Assembly (NCBI GenBank): GCA_966250335.1
Contig: CBINGZ010000005.1
Coordinates: 1 to 64,000 of the forward strand
DNA: 64,000 bases
From: OLB7 sp966250335
Lineage (GTDB): Bacteria > Bacteroidota > Ignavibacteria > OLB7
Direction of reading: 5' to 3'
Made by a program: the position numbers and the translations under genes. The notes below the pieces were generated by a model. That model saw only the letters and a list, made by a program, of their open reading frames with translations. It was not told where the DNA came from and made no database searches. Below are positions 51,501 through 60,365 of the stretch, piece by piece. Positions within the stretch are counted from its first letter, which is position 1, and every line of letters begins with the position of its first letter.

Positions 51501-51994
51501 ATTCGCTCACGTTCCGGTGGATGAGGAACGGGAAGGATATACCGGGAGCGGTCAGGAATACTCTGGAATTCGATCGCGTCGCGATAGAGGACTCCGGGGA
51601 CTATGTCGTCGTCGTCAAGGGGCCCTGCGGGATCGTGACCAGCGACATATCGCGTCTGGACGTCGAGGGGGAAGTCGTGCCGACGGCTGTGCCGGAGGGC
51701 CGGGAGCGGGCGATCGCCGGAAGCGGGCGGGCCGTCTCGATCCCGCACCCGGCGCGTGGAACGACGCGGATCCCGGTGGAACTGCCGGCAGGAATGATCC
51801 CCGGAGCGGAGACGAGGCTTCATCTGTTCGATACGGAGGGGAGGCTCGCAGCGGATCTGTCGGAAAGCTTCTCCCGGCATGACTATCGCGAAGCGCTGCT
51901 GGAAGCGGATGCTCTTCCGTCGGGCGTCTACACCTGCCGGCTCCGGCTTCACGGGGTGGAGATCCCGCTTGGGGCGATCGTGGTGGTGCGATAG
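48542..51994 (+). CDS. SBBP-repeat surface protein with Ig-like domains and T9SS tail
   Basis: A 1,150-residue secreted protein. The signal peptide ends ASAQ at about residue 24. A DUF7948-like N-terminal domain follows (VENRGQWESTARYLFRAP, FREIYDGVDVLFYVEDGN), then a beta-propeller of SBBP repeats (about 250-680; repeat core GNAYISGSAES, DAFVTKLNPTGT, YSTYLGGS). A beta-sandwich (LEYPLGREDFCVGTTQ...) and two to three immunoglobulin-like domains (HSYVWRRNGVRL, CGPPDTSAAVHV) come next. The last 80 residues form a sorting domain ending GAIVVVR. The ATG at 48542 is chosen for the signal peptide; an upstream in-frame ATG at 48446 adds a region with no coding look. Function is probably adhesive or structural. 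Confidence 0.88.
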   Translation: MRNFRYTMLVPVLALLFPIIASAQGIESNPRLPGTALFVENRGQWESTARYLFRAPNLDLWITDRGMVYDIRGEKGDSGQAVALSFTGADGVRPTGIGRTEGTFSYFRGSDPRRWVAGAPGYERLKFREIYDGVDVLFYVEDGNPRYDIVVRPGADPGAVTMRVDGADRVTEEGGGTLKIVTRHGNISHAGLFAYQESDSGREPVFCRFQVDAHGEVGFVVGEYDRSRALIVDPLIFSAVVSGDSYVSGIAVGPDNSSYVTGMTYSAVFPLAPGAYKYDTVLDGYSDAFVARLKTDGSGLVYATYLGGTKQDWGYGIAVDAEGNAYISGSAESDDYPVTGGAFSVMSKAGSQDAFVTKLNPTGTELIYSTYLGGSQTEWGGGIAIDKAGNAYVAGSSWSEDFPTTPGAFDEALNGEGDAFVVKLNAAGSRLLYSTLIGGSGDDGANAIALDGQGRAHITGGTSPKEGLAFPTTNGAFDVTPNGDQDAFVTVVDPSGKGLTFSTLLGGAGRDAGAGIAVDSSGNTYVTGLALSTDFPTTPGAYDENTNGQYDCFVAKLGADGSKLDYSTLIGGARDDYGSAIAVDPFGNAYIAGVTYSAGFPLTSDALGGAQSDSTAAIIFKLDPTGKNLRHSTRYGGKSPDAGSALALDGNGALYVGGSTQSTDFPTTPGAFKGSTVGGSFVLKMNLPGSSAVLLEYPLGREDFCVGTTQEVRWRSLGVGWVKIELSSDGGRSYPTVLVESTPAGSGTWSWVIPNDLPPLSTYRIRISDVKGGDVVDESLQNFTIQTLPTIVSQSPGVNTFCVGEQLVLTASTVGPGHSYVWRRNGVRLTGQNDSVLRISTARLSDSGRYDAIVSGMCGAADTSAPMRVVMVPTTTAALDRTSLGVCAGGTIRVRAVGAGGNPTYVWRHGGVIVPGAVTALLELPARDASDTGDYDVIVTGLCGPPDTSAAVHVRLMKEPAIVSGLPARQIARPGSKVVFTISVTGDSLTFRWMRNGKDIPGAVRNTLEFDRVAIEDSGDYVVVVKGPCGIVTSDISRLDVEGEVVPTAVPEGRERAIAGSGRAVSIPHPARGTTRIPVELPAGMIPGAETRLHLFDTEGRLAADLSESFSRHDYREALLEADALPSGVYTCRLRLHGVEIPLGAIVVVR

Positions 51995-52203
51995 CGAGGG
52001 GGCGGCCGGCGTGGGGAATGTGAACCTGCGGTCGGGGATCGGATTCTGCCGGTGGTCTTTCGGGAGTCGTCGGCAGAGGGTAACTTCCTGCCGTCTGCTT
52101 CTCCCGTTCTCTGCTGCGCGGTCGCCGATTCCCGGTTCCGCATCGTCCATTATTCCGATGCTCCTTCGGCACAGGAGATCATAATCCGATGTATCGTCAT
52201 CTC

Positions 52204-55200
52204 ATGAGAATTCTTCGCAACGCGTTATTTCTATCGCTGTTTGTCCTGCTTCTTCCGGTCGTCGTCGCTGCCCAGCAGAAGATGCGGAAGTTCATGGAAC
52301 ACCATCTCCCGACGACAGGGCTCTACATGGAGAACAGAGGACAGTGGGACGAGGGGGCTCGTTACCTCTTCCGTGCTCCATCTCTCGATCTCTGGATAAC
52401 GGATCGCGGCATGATCTACGACGTTCAAGGGAGGGAGGAAGGGAAGGGACAGGTCGTCGCTCTGACGTTCGTCGGCGGAAACAGGGCCAATCCGCAGGGA
52501 TCGGGTTCCGTCAAAACGTCATTCAGCTATTTCCATGGGGCCGATCCCAGGGGCTGGGTATCCGGGGCGCCGGGGTATTCGTCGGTCCGGATGGAGATCT
52601 ACCACGGGATCGATGCGTATTTCTATGCCGAAAACGGCCTGCCGCGATATGACCTTGTTGTTGCTCCGGGAACCGATCCGAGGAAGGTGACGATGCGCGT
52701 CGAGGGAGCGGAACGGGTTGTTCAGGAGAGCGATGGAACGCTGAAGATCATTACTCCCCACGGAGATATATCTCATGCCGGTCTCGTCGCCTATCAGCTG
52801 AACGGATGCATCATGGAAACGGTTCTCTGCCGGTTCGAGGTTCGTGACAACGGCACCGTGGGACTCGACATCGGCGAGTACGACCGTAGCCGGCTGCTCA
52901 TCGTCGATCCCCTCATCTTTTCAACCGTCATCTCCGGAGACTCGCGCGCCGAAGGGCTCGCCGTGGGACCGGACAACGCCTCCTACATCACCGGAGTCAC
53001 CTCCAACGCGACCTTCCCGACCACGGTCGGCGCGTACGACAGGGGGTTGAACGGATCGAGCGACGTGATGGTGGCGAAGCTGAAGGCGGACGGCTCCGGG
53101 CTTGTCTATGCCACCTACATCGGCGGCGCCCAGAACGAGGAGGGGAACGCCATCGCCGTCGACGCGCAGGGGAACGCCTACATCACCGGGGAGACATTCT
53201 CCACCGACTACCCCACCACGAACGGCGCCTACGATCTCACGGCCGGATCGCAGGAAGCGTTCGTCACCAAGCTGAACCCGACCGGGACGGCGCTGGTCTA
53301 CTCCACCTTCATCGGCGGTTCAAATTCGGAGAATGGAGAGGGGATCGCCGTCGACCGGGCCGGGAACGTCTATGTCGCCGGGTCGACGTCATCCGATAAT
53401 TTCCCCACCACGGTCGGCGCGTACGACAGAACGTTCAACGGGATCGCCGACGCGTTCGTGGTGAAGCTGAACCCCGCCGGCAGCGCCGCTCTCTACTCGA
53501 CCGTGATCGGCGGCGACGGCTTCGACAACGCCTACGGACTCGTCGTCGACGGCCAGGGGAACGCCTACATCACCGGGCAGACCTTCGAGACGACCGGCCC
53601 CAAATTCCCCGTCACGCAGGGAGCCGTCGATATGACTCATAACGGCAGGACCGACGCCTTCGTGACGATATTCGACGCCGCCGGAAAAAATCTGATCTCC
53701 TCCACGCTCCTTGGCGGAGCCGAGTCCGATGCCGGAAACGCCATCGCCCTCGATTCCTCCCGCAATATCTACGTGACCGGTTCGACCGGGTCCCCTTCGT
53801 TCCCGACGACCTCCGGCGCATACGATATGGTGCATAACGGCGACGACGATTTCTTCGTGACCAGGCTCGGACCCAACGGGGCTTCACTGGAATATTCGAC
53901 GTTCGTGGGAGGATCGCGATACGATTACGGTACGGGGATCGCCGTCGATCCGTTCGGCAACGCCTGCGTCACGGGGCATGCCCTCTCCTGGTCGTTCCCC
54001 ACCACCCCCGACGCCCTCGACAGAACCTCGTCCGATTCCGGTGACGTCGTCCTCCTCAAACTGGATCGCAACGGGGAGAAACTTCTCTACTCCACTCTCT
54101 ACGGCGGCAAGTTTCACGACATCGGAACCGGAATTGCGCTGGATGGAAACGGAGGTCTCTACGTCGGCGGGTACACCTACTCCACCGATTTCCCGACCAC
54201 TCCCGGCGCCTTCGACGAATCGAAGAACGCGGCCTACGATCCCTTCGTCCTCAAGATCGATCTCCCCAGTCCCCCCTCCATCGTGCTCGAGTATCCGCTC
54301 GGCGGGGAGGGGCTCTGTGCCGGGACCACGCAGACCATCAGGTGGCGGAGCACAAGTGTCGCCTCCGTGAAGATCGAGCTCTCCAGCGACGCCGGAGCGA
54401 CCTACCCCACGGTGCTGGTCGCAAATACTCCCGGGGCCGCGGGGGCATGGGCGTGGGCGATCCCGAAAAATCTCCCGATGCTTTATACATATCGTATCAG
54501 GATTAGTGACGCGAGCGGCGGCGGGGTGATCGACGAGAGCAATCAGAGCTTCATGATAGAGACAGCTCCGACCATAATATCGCAATCCGATGGCATCAAC
54601 ACGATCTGCCTCGGCGATCCGTTGGTGCTGAACGCGAGCGCGACCGGCTCGGGACGTTTCTATGTCTGGCGTCGGAACGGCCTGCGGCTGCAGGGACAAA
54701 CCGACTCGGTGCTCCGGATACTCTCGACGACCCGGGCCGATTCGGGGGTATACGATGCGATCGTGAGCGGACCGTGCGCCCCGGCCGACACCTCCGCCCC
54801 GATGCGGGTAGTGATCGTACCGGAGACGGCGGTCACGCTGGCCCCCCCCTCGCTCGGGGTCTGCCTCGGCGACACGATCAGGCTTCAGGCCCAAAGCAGC
54901 GGAGGAAACCTGACCTACGTCTGGCGGCATGACGGCGCGGTTCTTCCCGGAGCCACGGCCGCGACGCTCGAGCTTCCGGCCGGTGACGCCTCCGATGCGG
55001 GAGCCTACGATGTGATTGCCGTCGGACTGTGCGGCCCCCCCGATACGAGTGCGGTTGCCGAGGTGCGTGTGATGCGCGAGCCGGCGATCGCGGGACCGCT
55101 GGCCTGGCGGGTGGTGGGGCCGGGAACGAAGGTCTGGTTCGTCTTCCCCGTAACCGGAGATTCCCTGACGTATCAGTGGCGGAAGAACGGGAACGACATA

Positions 55201-55653
55201 CCGGGGGCGGTTGCGGCGTCGATGGTGATCGATTCGGTCACGGTCCTCGATTCCGGCTTCTACAGTCTGGTCGTGACGAACCCCTGCGGGGTCGTGATCA
55301 GCGACCCGTCGCGCCTGGACGTCGACGAGGAGCTGGAGCCGTCGGCGGTTCCCGACGATCGGGCGCGCGCCTCTCTCGGGGTCGGGCGGGCGTTCTCGAT
55401 CCCGCACCCGGCGCGCGGAACGACCCGGATCTCGGTGAAGCTTCCGGCGGGAGTGCTCGCCGGAGCGGGCACGGCGCTTCATCTGTTCGACACGGAAGGA
55501 AGGCTCGCCGCCGATCTGACGGAAAGTTTCTCCCGGCATGAATATCGTGAAGCAATATTGGATGCCGATGCTCTTCCGTCGGGCGTCTACACCTGCCGTC
55601 TCCAGCTTCGCGGGGTGGAGATCCCGCTTGGGGCGATCGTGGTGGTGCGATGA
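52204..55653 (+). CDS. SBBP-repeat surface protein, tandem paralogue
   Basis: A 1,149-residue tandem paralogue of the 48542 protein, with the same order: signal peptide (ending AAQQ), DUF7948-like domain (YMENRGQWDEGARYLFRAP), SBBP repeats (GNAYITGETFSTDYPTT, EAFVTKLNPTGTALVY), beta sandwich, Ig-like domains and an almost identical sorting tail (RGVEIPLGAIVVVR). An ATG at 52189 is possible; 52204 matches the other copy's start. No catalytic motif was seen. The tandem pair arose by duplication, with the two tails most alike. Confidence 0.88.
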   Translation: MRILRNALFLSLFVLLLPVVVAAQQKMRKFMEHHLPTTGLYMENRGQWDEGARYLFRAPSLDLWITDRGMIYDVQGREEGKGQVVALTFVGGNRANPQGSGSVKTSFSYFHGADPRGWVSGAPGYSSVRMEIYHGIDAYFYAENGLPRYDLVVAPGTDPRKVTMRVEGAERVVQESDGTLKIITPHGDISHAGLVAYQLNGCIMETVLCRFEVRDNGTVGLDIGEYDRSRLLIVDPLIFSTVISGDSRAEGLAVGPDNASYITGVTSNATFPTTVGAYDRGLNGSSDVMVAKLKADGSGLVYATYIGGAQNEEGNAIAVDAQGNAYITGETFSTDYPTTNGAYDLTAGSQEAFVTKLNPTGTALVYSTFIGGSNSENGEGIAVDRAGNVYVAGSTSSDNFPTTVGAYDRTFNGIADAFVVKLNPAGSAALYSTVIGGDGFDNAYGLVVDGQGNAYITGQTFETTGPKFPVTQGAVDMTHNGRTDAFVTIFDAAGKNLISSTLLGGAESDAGNAIALDSSRNIYVTGSTGSPSFPTTSGAYDMVHNGDDDFFVTRLGPNGASLEYSTFVGGSRYDYGTGIAVDPFGNACVTGHALSWSFPTTPDALDRTSSDSGDVVLLKLDRNGEKLLYSTLYGGKFHDIGTGIALDGNGGLYVGGYTYSTDFPTTPGAFDESKNAAYDPFVLKIDLPSPPSIVLEYPLGGEGLCAGTTQTIRWRSTSVASVKIELSSDAGATYPTVLVANTPGAAGAWAWAIPKNLPMLYTYRIRISDASGGGVIDESNQSFMIETAPTIISQSDGINTICLGDPLVLNASATGSGRFYVWRRNGLRLQGQTDSVLRILSTTRADSGVYDAIVSGPCAPADTSAPMRVVIVPETAVTLAPPSLGVCLGDTIRLQAQSSGGNLTYVWRHDGAVLPGATAATLELPAGDASDAGAYDVIAVGLCGPPDTSAVAEVRVMREPAIAGPLAWRVVGPGTKVWFVFPVTGDSLTYQWRKNGNDIPGAVAASMVIDSVTVLDSGFYSLVVTNPCGVVISDPSRLDVDEELEPSAVPDDRARASLGVGRAFSIPHPARGTTRISVKLPAGVLAGAGTALHLFDTEGRLAADLTESFSRHEYREAILDADALPSGVYTCRLQLRGVEIPLGAIVVVR

Positions 55654-55802
55654 GGAGGGGGCGGTCGGCGTGAATATTTCGGCCTGTTTCACGCCGGCCC
55701 TCTTGGCCGATAATTCGTATTTTCGGCCCGCTGAATCGGCGTAACGGCTTCCATCGAGGCCCCGGCGCCGATCCCATGTCATCCATTCCCTGAAAACCCG
55801 CG

Positions 55803-56576
55803 ATGCCAGAACATATCATCGTCACGAAGCACGACGGCTACATTGCCACAGTTCAACTGAACCGTCCGAAGGTGCTCAACGCGCTCAACCTGGGGCTCAT
55901 GATCGAGCTGGTGGAGGCGCTGGAGGTGCTTGACGGCGACCCCGACGTCCGCTGCATCGTTCTGCACGGGGACGAGCGGGCGTTCGCCGCCGGCGCCGAC
56001 ATCACCGAAATGGCGGAGGCAAGCCCCGTCGACATGCTCCAGCGGGATCAGTTCACGCGGTGGGACAGGATCAGGCGGGTCAAGACCCCGATCGTCGCCG
56101 CGGTCTCCGGCTTCGCGCTCGGCGGCGGCTGCGAGCTGGCGATGATCTGCGATATGATCGTCGCCTCCGAGACGGCCCGGTTCGGGCAGCCCGAGATCAA
56201 CATCGGCGTGATGCCGGGCGCAGGGGGGACGCAGCGCCTGACCCGAGCCGTCGGCAAGGCGCTCGCCATGGAGATGGTGCTGACCGGACGGACGATCACC
56301 GCCGAGGAGGCGAAGGCCGCCGGGCTGATCAACAACGTCGTCCCGATCGAGTTCTATCTCGAGTCGGCCATGAAGCTCGCCCGCGAGGTCGCCGCCCGTC
56401 CGCCGATGGCCGTCCGCCTTGCCAAGGAGGCGGTGCTCAAGTCGTTCGACACCACGGTCAACGACGGTCTGGAGTTCGAACGGAAGAACTTCTATCTCCT
56501 CTTCGCCACCGAGGATATGAAGGAGGGGATGGGGGCGTTCGTTCAGAAGAGGAAGCCCGAGTGGAAGGGACGATAA
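55803..56576 (+). CDS. paaF: Enoyl-CoA hydratase (PaaF-like)
   Basis: A 257-residue crotonase. The oxyanion-hole segments RAFAAGADITEMAE and SGFALGGGCELAMICD are present. The two catalytic glutamates of hydratases fit QPEINIGVMPGAGGTQRL, so hydratase activity is likely. PaaF hydrates 2,3-dehydroadipyl-CoA in phenylacetate degradation; general enoyl-CoA hydratases look the same, so the symbol depends on the neighbours. First gene of a three-gene operon. Confidence 0.8.
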   Translation: MPEHIIVTKHDGYIATVQLNRPKVLNALNLGLMIELVEALEVLDGDPDVRCIVLHGDERAFAAGADITEMAEASPVDMLQRDQFTRWDRIRRVKTPIVAAVSGFALGGGCELAMICDMIVASETARFGQPEINIGVMPGAGGTQRLTRAVGKALAMEMVLTGRTITAEEAKAAGLINNVVPIEFYLESAMKLAREVAARPPMAVRLAKEAVLKSFDTTVNDGLEFERKNFYLLFATEDMKEGMGAFVQKRKPEWKGR

Positions 56577-56607
56577 CCGCACGAGACACGAATCAACATT
56601 ACGATAT

Positions 56608-57387
56608 ATGGAATTCCAAACACTCCTCTACACGCTCGACGGCGGCGCGCTGACGATCACGCTGAACCGCCCGGAGAGCTACAATGCCTGCAACGAGCAG
56701 CTGACGACCGATCTGCAGGGGGCGTTGAAGGAGGCGGAGAAGGACCCGAACGTCCGGGCGATCGTCCTCACGGGAGCGGGGAAGGCGTTCTGTTCCGGTC
56801 AGGACCTGAAGGATGCTCCGGCGCCGGGGACCCGCAGGTCGCTGGCCGACTCGCTGCAGCGCCGCTACAATCCGATCATCAGAAAGCTCGCGACGATCCC
56901 CAAACCGGTGATTGCGGCGGTCAACGGCGTCGCGGCAGGGGCCGGATGCTCGCTGGCGCTGGCGTGCGATTTCAAGATCATGTCGGAGAACGCATCGCTC
57001 CTCCAGGCGTTCGTGAATATCGGACTCGTCCCCGATTCCGGCTCCTCCTATTTCCTGGTCGACGCGGTGGGATATACCAAGGCGTTCGAGATCGCGACGC
57101 TCGGCGAGAAAGTATCGGCCCAGGAGGCGCTCCGGCTGAACCTGGTGAACCGTGTGGTCCCGGCCGAGAACCTCATGGATGAGGCCCGGACACTCGCGGC
57201 GCGATATGCCGAGGGCCCCACGAAAGCCTACGGCTACATCAAGAAGATGCTCCGCCGCGCCGTGGCGCTGGATGATGCGCTTCAGTACGAGATATTCATG
57301 CAGGAGGCCGCCGGGCGCACCGCCGACTACCGCGAAGGGGTGCAGTCGTTCGTGGAGAAGCGGAAGGCGTCGTTCACCGGAAACTGA
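56608..57387 (+). CDS. paaG: Enoyl-CoA isomerase/hydratase (PaaG-like)
   Basis: A 259-residue crotonase. KAFCSGQDLKDAPAPG and NGVAAGAGCSLALACDFKI are typical of PaaG (2-(1,2-epoxy-1,2-dihydrophenyl)acetyl-CoA isomerase), as is AFVNIGLVPDSGSSYFLVD, which has Asp where hydratases have the second Glu. This residue set favours isomerase over hydratase. It opens the phenylacetyl-CoA epoxide to an oxepin. Gap to the preceding gene is 31 bases. Confidence 0.78.
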   Translation: MEFQTLLYTLDGGALTITLNRPESYNACNEQLTTDLQGALKEAEKDPNVRAIVLTGAGKAFCSGQDLKDAPAPGTRRSLADSLQRRYNPIIRKLATIPKPVIAAVNGVAAGAGCSLALACDFKIMSENASLLQAFVNIGLVPDSGSSYFLVDAVGYTKAFEIATLGEKVSAQEALRLNLVNRVVPAENLMDEARTLAARYAEGPTKAYGYIKKMLRRAVALDDALQYEIFMQEAAGRTADYREGVQSFVEKRKASFTGN

Positions 57388-57416
57388 CGGATCAACATTC
57401 AGGATAGAGCAGATTT

Positions 57417-58259
57417 ATGGCGGAACGATATTTCGGCGTCTGCGGCGCCGGCACCATGGGCTCGGGGATCGCATACGCCGCGGCGATCGCGAGGTATACG
57501 GTCCATCTCTTCGATATATCGGATGAGATAGCAGAGAAGGGACGGGGCCATATCGACGGCTTCGTGCGCGGCGCAATCGAGCGGGGGAAGATGACCGATG
57601 AGCAGGGGGAGGCGATCCGCGGGCGGATCAGGGCCACCTCCAACCTGGCCGATCTGGCGCCGTCGGAGATCGTGGTGGAGGCTGTCGTGGAGCGGATGGA
57701 GGTGAAGAGCCGTCTCTTCGCCGAGCTCGAGGCGCTGGTGGGGGAGAATGCGATCCTTGCCAGCAACACCTCGTCGCTTCCGATCACCGCGATCGCCGGG
57801 GGGCTGGCTCGTCCGGAGCGGGTCGTCGGGATGCATTTCTTCAACCCGGCCCATATCATGAAGCTGGTGGAGGTGATCCAGGGCTTCAGGACCTCCGAGG
57901 AGACGATGCTCCGCACGATCGAGATCAGCCGCGAGCTGGGAAAGACCCCGGTGCGGGCGAAGGATACCCCGGGGTTCATCGTGAATCGTGTTGCGAGGAA
58001 TTTCTACGGCGAGGCGTTCAGGATCGTCGGCGAAGGGGCCGCGACCCACGACCAGGTGGACCGATGCATGAAGGCGATAGGCTTCAGGATGGGCCCGTTC
58101 GAGCTGATGGATCTGATTGGCATCGACGTCAACTTCGCCGTCACCGAATCGGTCTACGATCTTTATTTCAACGAGGCCCGCTTCCGCCCCCATCTGATTC
58201 AGCGGAAGATGGTGGAGTCGGGGCTGCTCGGGAAGAAGAGCGGGAAGGGATTCTACTGA
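57417..58259 (+). CDS. paaH: 3-hydroxyacyl-CoA dehydrogenase (PaaH-like)
   Basis: A 280-residue NAD-dependent dehydrogenase. The Rossmann motif FGVCGAGTMGSGIA is near residue 6, and the catalytic His/Glu region is EAVVERMEVKSRLF...SNTSSLPIT, GMHFFNPAHIMKLVEVI. The C-terminal helical domain has KDTPGFIVNRVARNFYGEA and GFRMGPFELMDLIGID. It oxidises 3-hydroxyacyl-CoA; with PaaF and PaaG it would make 3-oxoadipyl-CoA. The 3-hydroxybutyryl-CoA dehydrogenase (Hbd) role is equally possible without genome context. Confidence 0.85.
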   Translation: MAERYFGVCGAGTMGSGIAYAAAIARYTVHLFDISDEIAEKGRGHIDGFVRGAIERGKMTDEQGEAIRGRIRATSNLADLAPSEIVVEAVVERMEVKSRLFAELEALVGENAILASNTSSLPITAIAGGLARPERVVGMHFFNPAHIMKLVEVIQGFRTSEETMLRTIEISRELGKTPVRAKDTPGFIVNRVARNFYGEAFRIVGEGAATHDQVDRCMKAIGFRMGPFELMDLIGIDVNFAVTESVYDLYFNEARFRPHLIQRKMVESGLLGKKSGKGFY

Positions 58260-58264
58260 GAAGA

Positions 58265-58296
58265 GCCGCGCGCGGCCCCGTAGCCGTTTTTCTCGA
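58265..58296 (+). terminator. Possible terminator after paaH-like gene
   Basis: The palindrome gccgcgcgcggc is followed within 20 bases by gtttttc. The tight centre and interrupted T-run make this a weak call. Confidence 0.35.
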
Positions 58297-58335
58297 TCGC
58301 GATATATTCCTTCTTTACCGATACCTGGGGAACAG

Positions 58336-59286
58336 CTACGAACGAACCTCAAGCGGACGCGCCACCATGATGCCGGTATGCTTGGTCACCGAGGCGAGAT
58401 AGCTGCTCAGACGGTCGTCCAGCGTCACCTCCTTCTTCGTGAGGGAGGCATGGAGCAGACGGAGGACTCCATCCCGGTCGCGGTAGCACATGCCGGTGTG
58501 GGAGCAGTCGATCCCCTTGATCGTGGTCGTGATGCCGATGATGTCGCCGGTGCGGAGATCGGCCTCGGCCACCCCCGTCTTCTCCTTCGGGACGTAGTGC
58601 ATCTTCCGGGCGTTGATCTCCTCCTCGATCTTCGCGATGACCGGCACCATCTCCGGGTTCGCCTTCAACTGCCTGTAGCTGTCGGGATGGGTGCTCATGA
58701 AGTTCACGACCTGCGTGAACCGCTCGGCGCCGGGGAGATCGGCCGTCACCATCCGCACCGTGCCCTTCCGCTGGTTGTCGTGGAACCAGTCGGTGGTGTA
58801 ATGGAGGCGCGACGTGTAGTCGGTCAGCTTCCCGTCGCGATATCTTGTGAAAAGGACCTGACGGAGCATCTCCTCCGGCGTGGAGCCTCCCGTCTTCAGC
58901 ATCCTGGCGAACCCGAGCGCGCTCTCGAAGAAGGTCACGCAGTCGAGGCCGAGCAGGTTGACCGAACAGACCTCGCGCCGGTCATCCAGCTCCAGCGTGG
59001 CCCCCACGTAGGGGACGCCGCGAAGCTCCATTCCGATCGTCGCGATCAGTTCTCCCATCGGCATCCTTTCCCACCCTTCCTTCTTTGCTCTGGTCAGCAG
59101 TTCGGTGAAGCGCTCCTTTCCGGAGAAGGTCTCCAGGCCGGGGGTGGTTCTCCCGTTTCCGGTCGAATCGGTCCGGAGTCGGGGGGAGGTTTCGGAAGCG
59201 AACGGGCTGATCAGCGGCAGCGTTGCGGCGACCGCGATACCGGCCGAGGCGCCGGCCGAATATTTGAGAAAGGATCTACGGTTCAT
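58336..59286 (-). CDS. Tat-exported DUF1460 protein (amidase-like)
   Basis: A 316-residue protein. The first residues MNRRSFLKYSAGASAG carry a twin-arginine signal. The mature part matches DUF1460 (PF07313, NlpC/P60-like amidases): VPYVGATLELDDRREVCSVNLLGLDCVTFFE with the likely catalytic Cys, GDIIGITTTIKGIDCSHTGMCYRD with the His, and LLHASLTKKEV. Family members act on peptidoglycan fragments in the periplasm. The ATG at 59286 is favoured because the Tat motif starts there; upstream frame extension is not coding. Confidence 0.82.
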   Translation of the reverse strand: MNRRSFLKYSAGASAGIAVAATLPLISPFASETSPRLRTDSTGNGRTTPGLETFSGKERFTELLTRAKKEGWERMPMGELIATIGMELRGVPYVGATLELDDRREVCSVNLLGLDCVTFFESALGFARMLKTGGSTPEEMLRQVLFTRYRDGKLTDYTSRLHYTTDWFHDNQRKGTVRMVTADLPGAERFTQVVNFMSTHPDSYRQLKANPEMVPVIAKIEEEINARKMHYVPKEKTGVAEADLRTGDIIGITTTIKGIDCSHTGMCYRDRDGVLRLLHASLTKKEVTLDDRLSSYLASVTKHTGIMVARPLEVRS

Positions 59287-59339
59287 CTTTATCACGATTG
59301 ATTCGGTATGTCCATCAATGATGACGAACGGGAGCCCTC

Positions 59340-60185
59340 TTATTGCCCCTCGATCATCATGGTTACGACGTTGCTTTCCGCCACCTGCTGCGATCTGTTG
59401 ACGTACGACGCCGGTTCCTCCTTCGCTGTCAGGTGAAGCGCGAGGGTATCCCGTCCGGCGCTCCACTCCTCGCTTCTGCGGGGGAGGGTGGAGGTGAAGT
59501 CGAGCGTGGTGTAGACCACGTCGTAGCGGAGGCCGACCACCGGACTGACCGGCTGCGGCTCGTTCCAGTACGCCGGCGTCCGGAGCGCCCGTGTGTGGTC
59601 CGACCAGTATTTGGGATCGAGCTGATCCTTCAGATAGCCGGAGGTGAGCATGATCTCCGGCTTGCAGAGCCATTCCTTCGCCACCAGTCCGGTCAGCCGC
59701 ACTTCCCGGCCGGCCGGGATGCGGCGGAAGACGAGCCGGCTGTCGGTTCTCTCCAGAAGATCGCCGTACTGGATCTGCCGCGCCACCCGGATCGGCGTGT
59801 TATCGTTGAGAAGCAGAATCCAGGGGTAAAGTTTCATCGTCTCCCCCTCAAGTTCATGCGACACCGGTATGTAGACGTCGTTCCCGCTGTTGTTCGTGAT
59901 CGTCAGGGGGACGCGCAGCTCGCCGCCGCAGGCGCCGGCGACCGTGTCGTTCAGCAGCCGCACATCGACCTCGCCGGGGCGTCCTCCGGAGCTGGGGAGG
60001 AGGTGCGGGAACTCGGCGACGTCGTAGCGCATCGTCCGGCAGCAGGTGTTCGGGTTGTCGGTCGTCACCACGTAGTGGAGAGCGGCAGAGCGTTCGGCCG
60101 CGCAGCCCGCGAGCAGAAGCAGAAGCGAGGCCGGCAGGAACCTGATCGCGGCTCCATATCGACGGAGGGGGGCCGGATGGGACAT
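59340..60185 (-). CDS. Putative lipoprotein of unknown function
   Basis: A 281-residue protein with a lipoprotein signal (FLPASLLLLLAGC). The mature part is beta-rich (VPLTITNNSGNDVYIPVSHELE, RLTGLVAKEWLCKPEIMLTSGY) and has a few cysteines (CCRTMRYD). No known domain was recognised. It reads in the same direction as the downstream DUF1460 gene with a 53-base gap; co-transcription is plausible. Confidence 0.7.
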   Translation of the reverse strand: MSHPAPLRRYGAAIRFLPASLLLLLAGCAAERSAALHYVVTTDNPNTCCRTMRYDVAEFPHLLPSSGGRPGEVDVRLLNDTVAGACGGELRVPLTITNNSGNDVYIPVSHELEGETMKLYPWILLLNDNTPIRVARQIQYGDLLERTDSRLVFRRIPAGREVRLTGLVAKEWLCKPEIMLTSGYLKDQLDPKYWSDHTRALRTPAYWNEPQPVSPVVGLRYDVVYTTLDFTSTLPRRSEEWSAGRDTLALHLTAKEEPASYVNRSQQVAESNVVTMMIEGQ

Positions 60186-60288
60186 CGGTGTCGAAACTGG
60201 GTTGATGCTGATTGACGGCGGCGCGAAGATAGGGAGTCGGGAGCGGGGTTGAAAGCGGGCCGGGATATTCGTCGGCCGTCATAACCGC

Positions 60289-60322
60289 GGAAGGGCCGGA
60301 ACCTTCCGGCTCCGGCCCTTCC
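60289..60322 (-). terminator. Terminator hairpin of the 60366 lipoprotein gene
   Basis: A perfect 12-bp stem (ggaagggccgga and tccggcccttcc) with a 10-base loop, just after the stop of the leftward gene at 60366. The T-run is weak in either direction. Confidence 0.6.
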
Positions 60323-60365
60323 CTGATCGGACTTGAATATCGCGAAGCGATCTCCTGTGCCCGCC

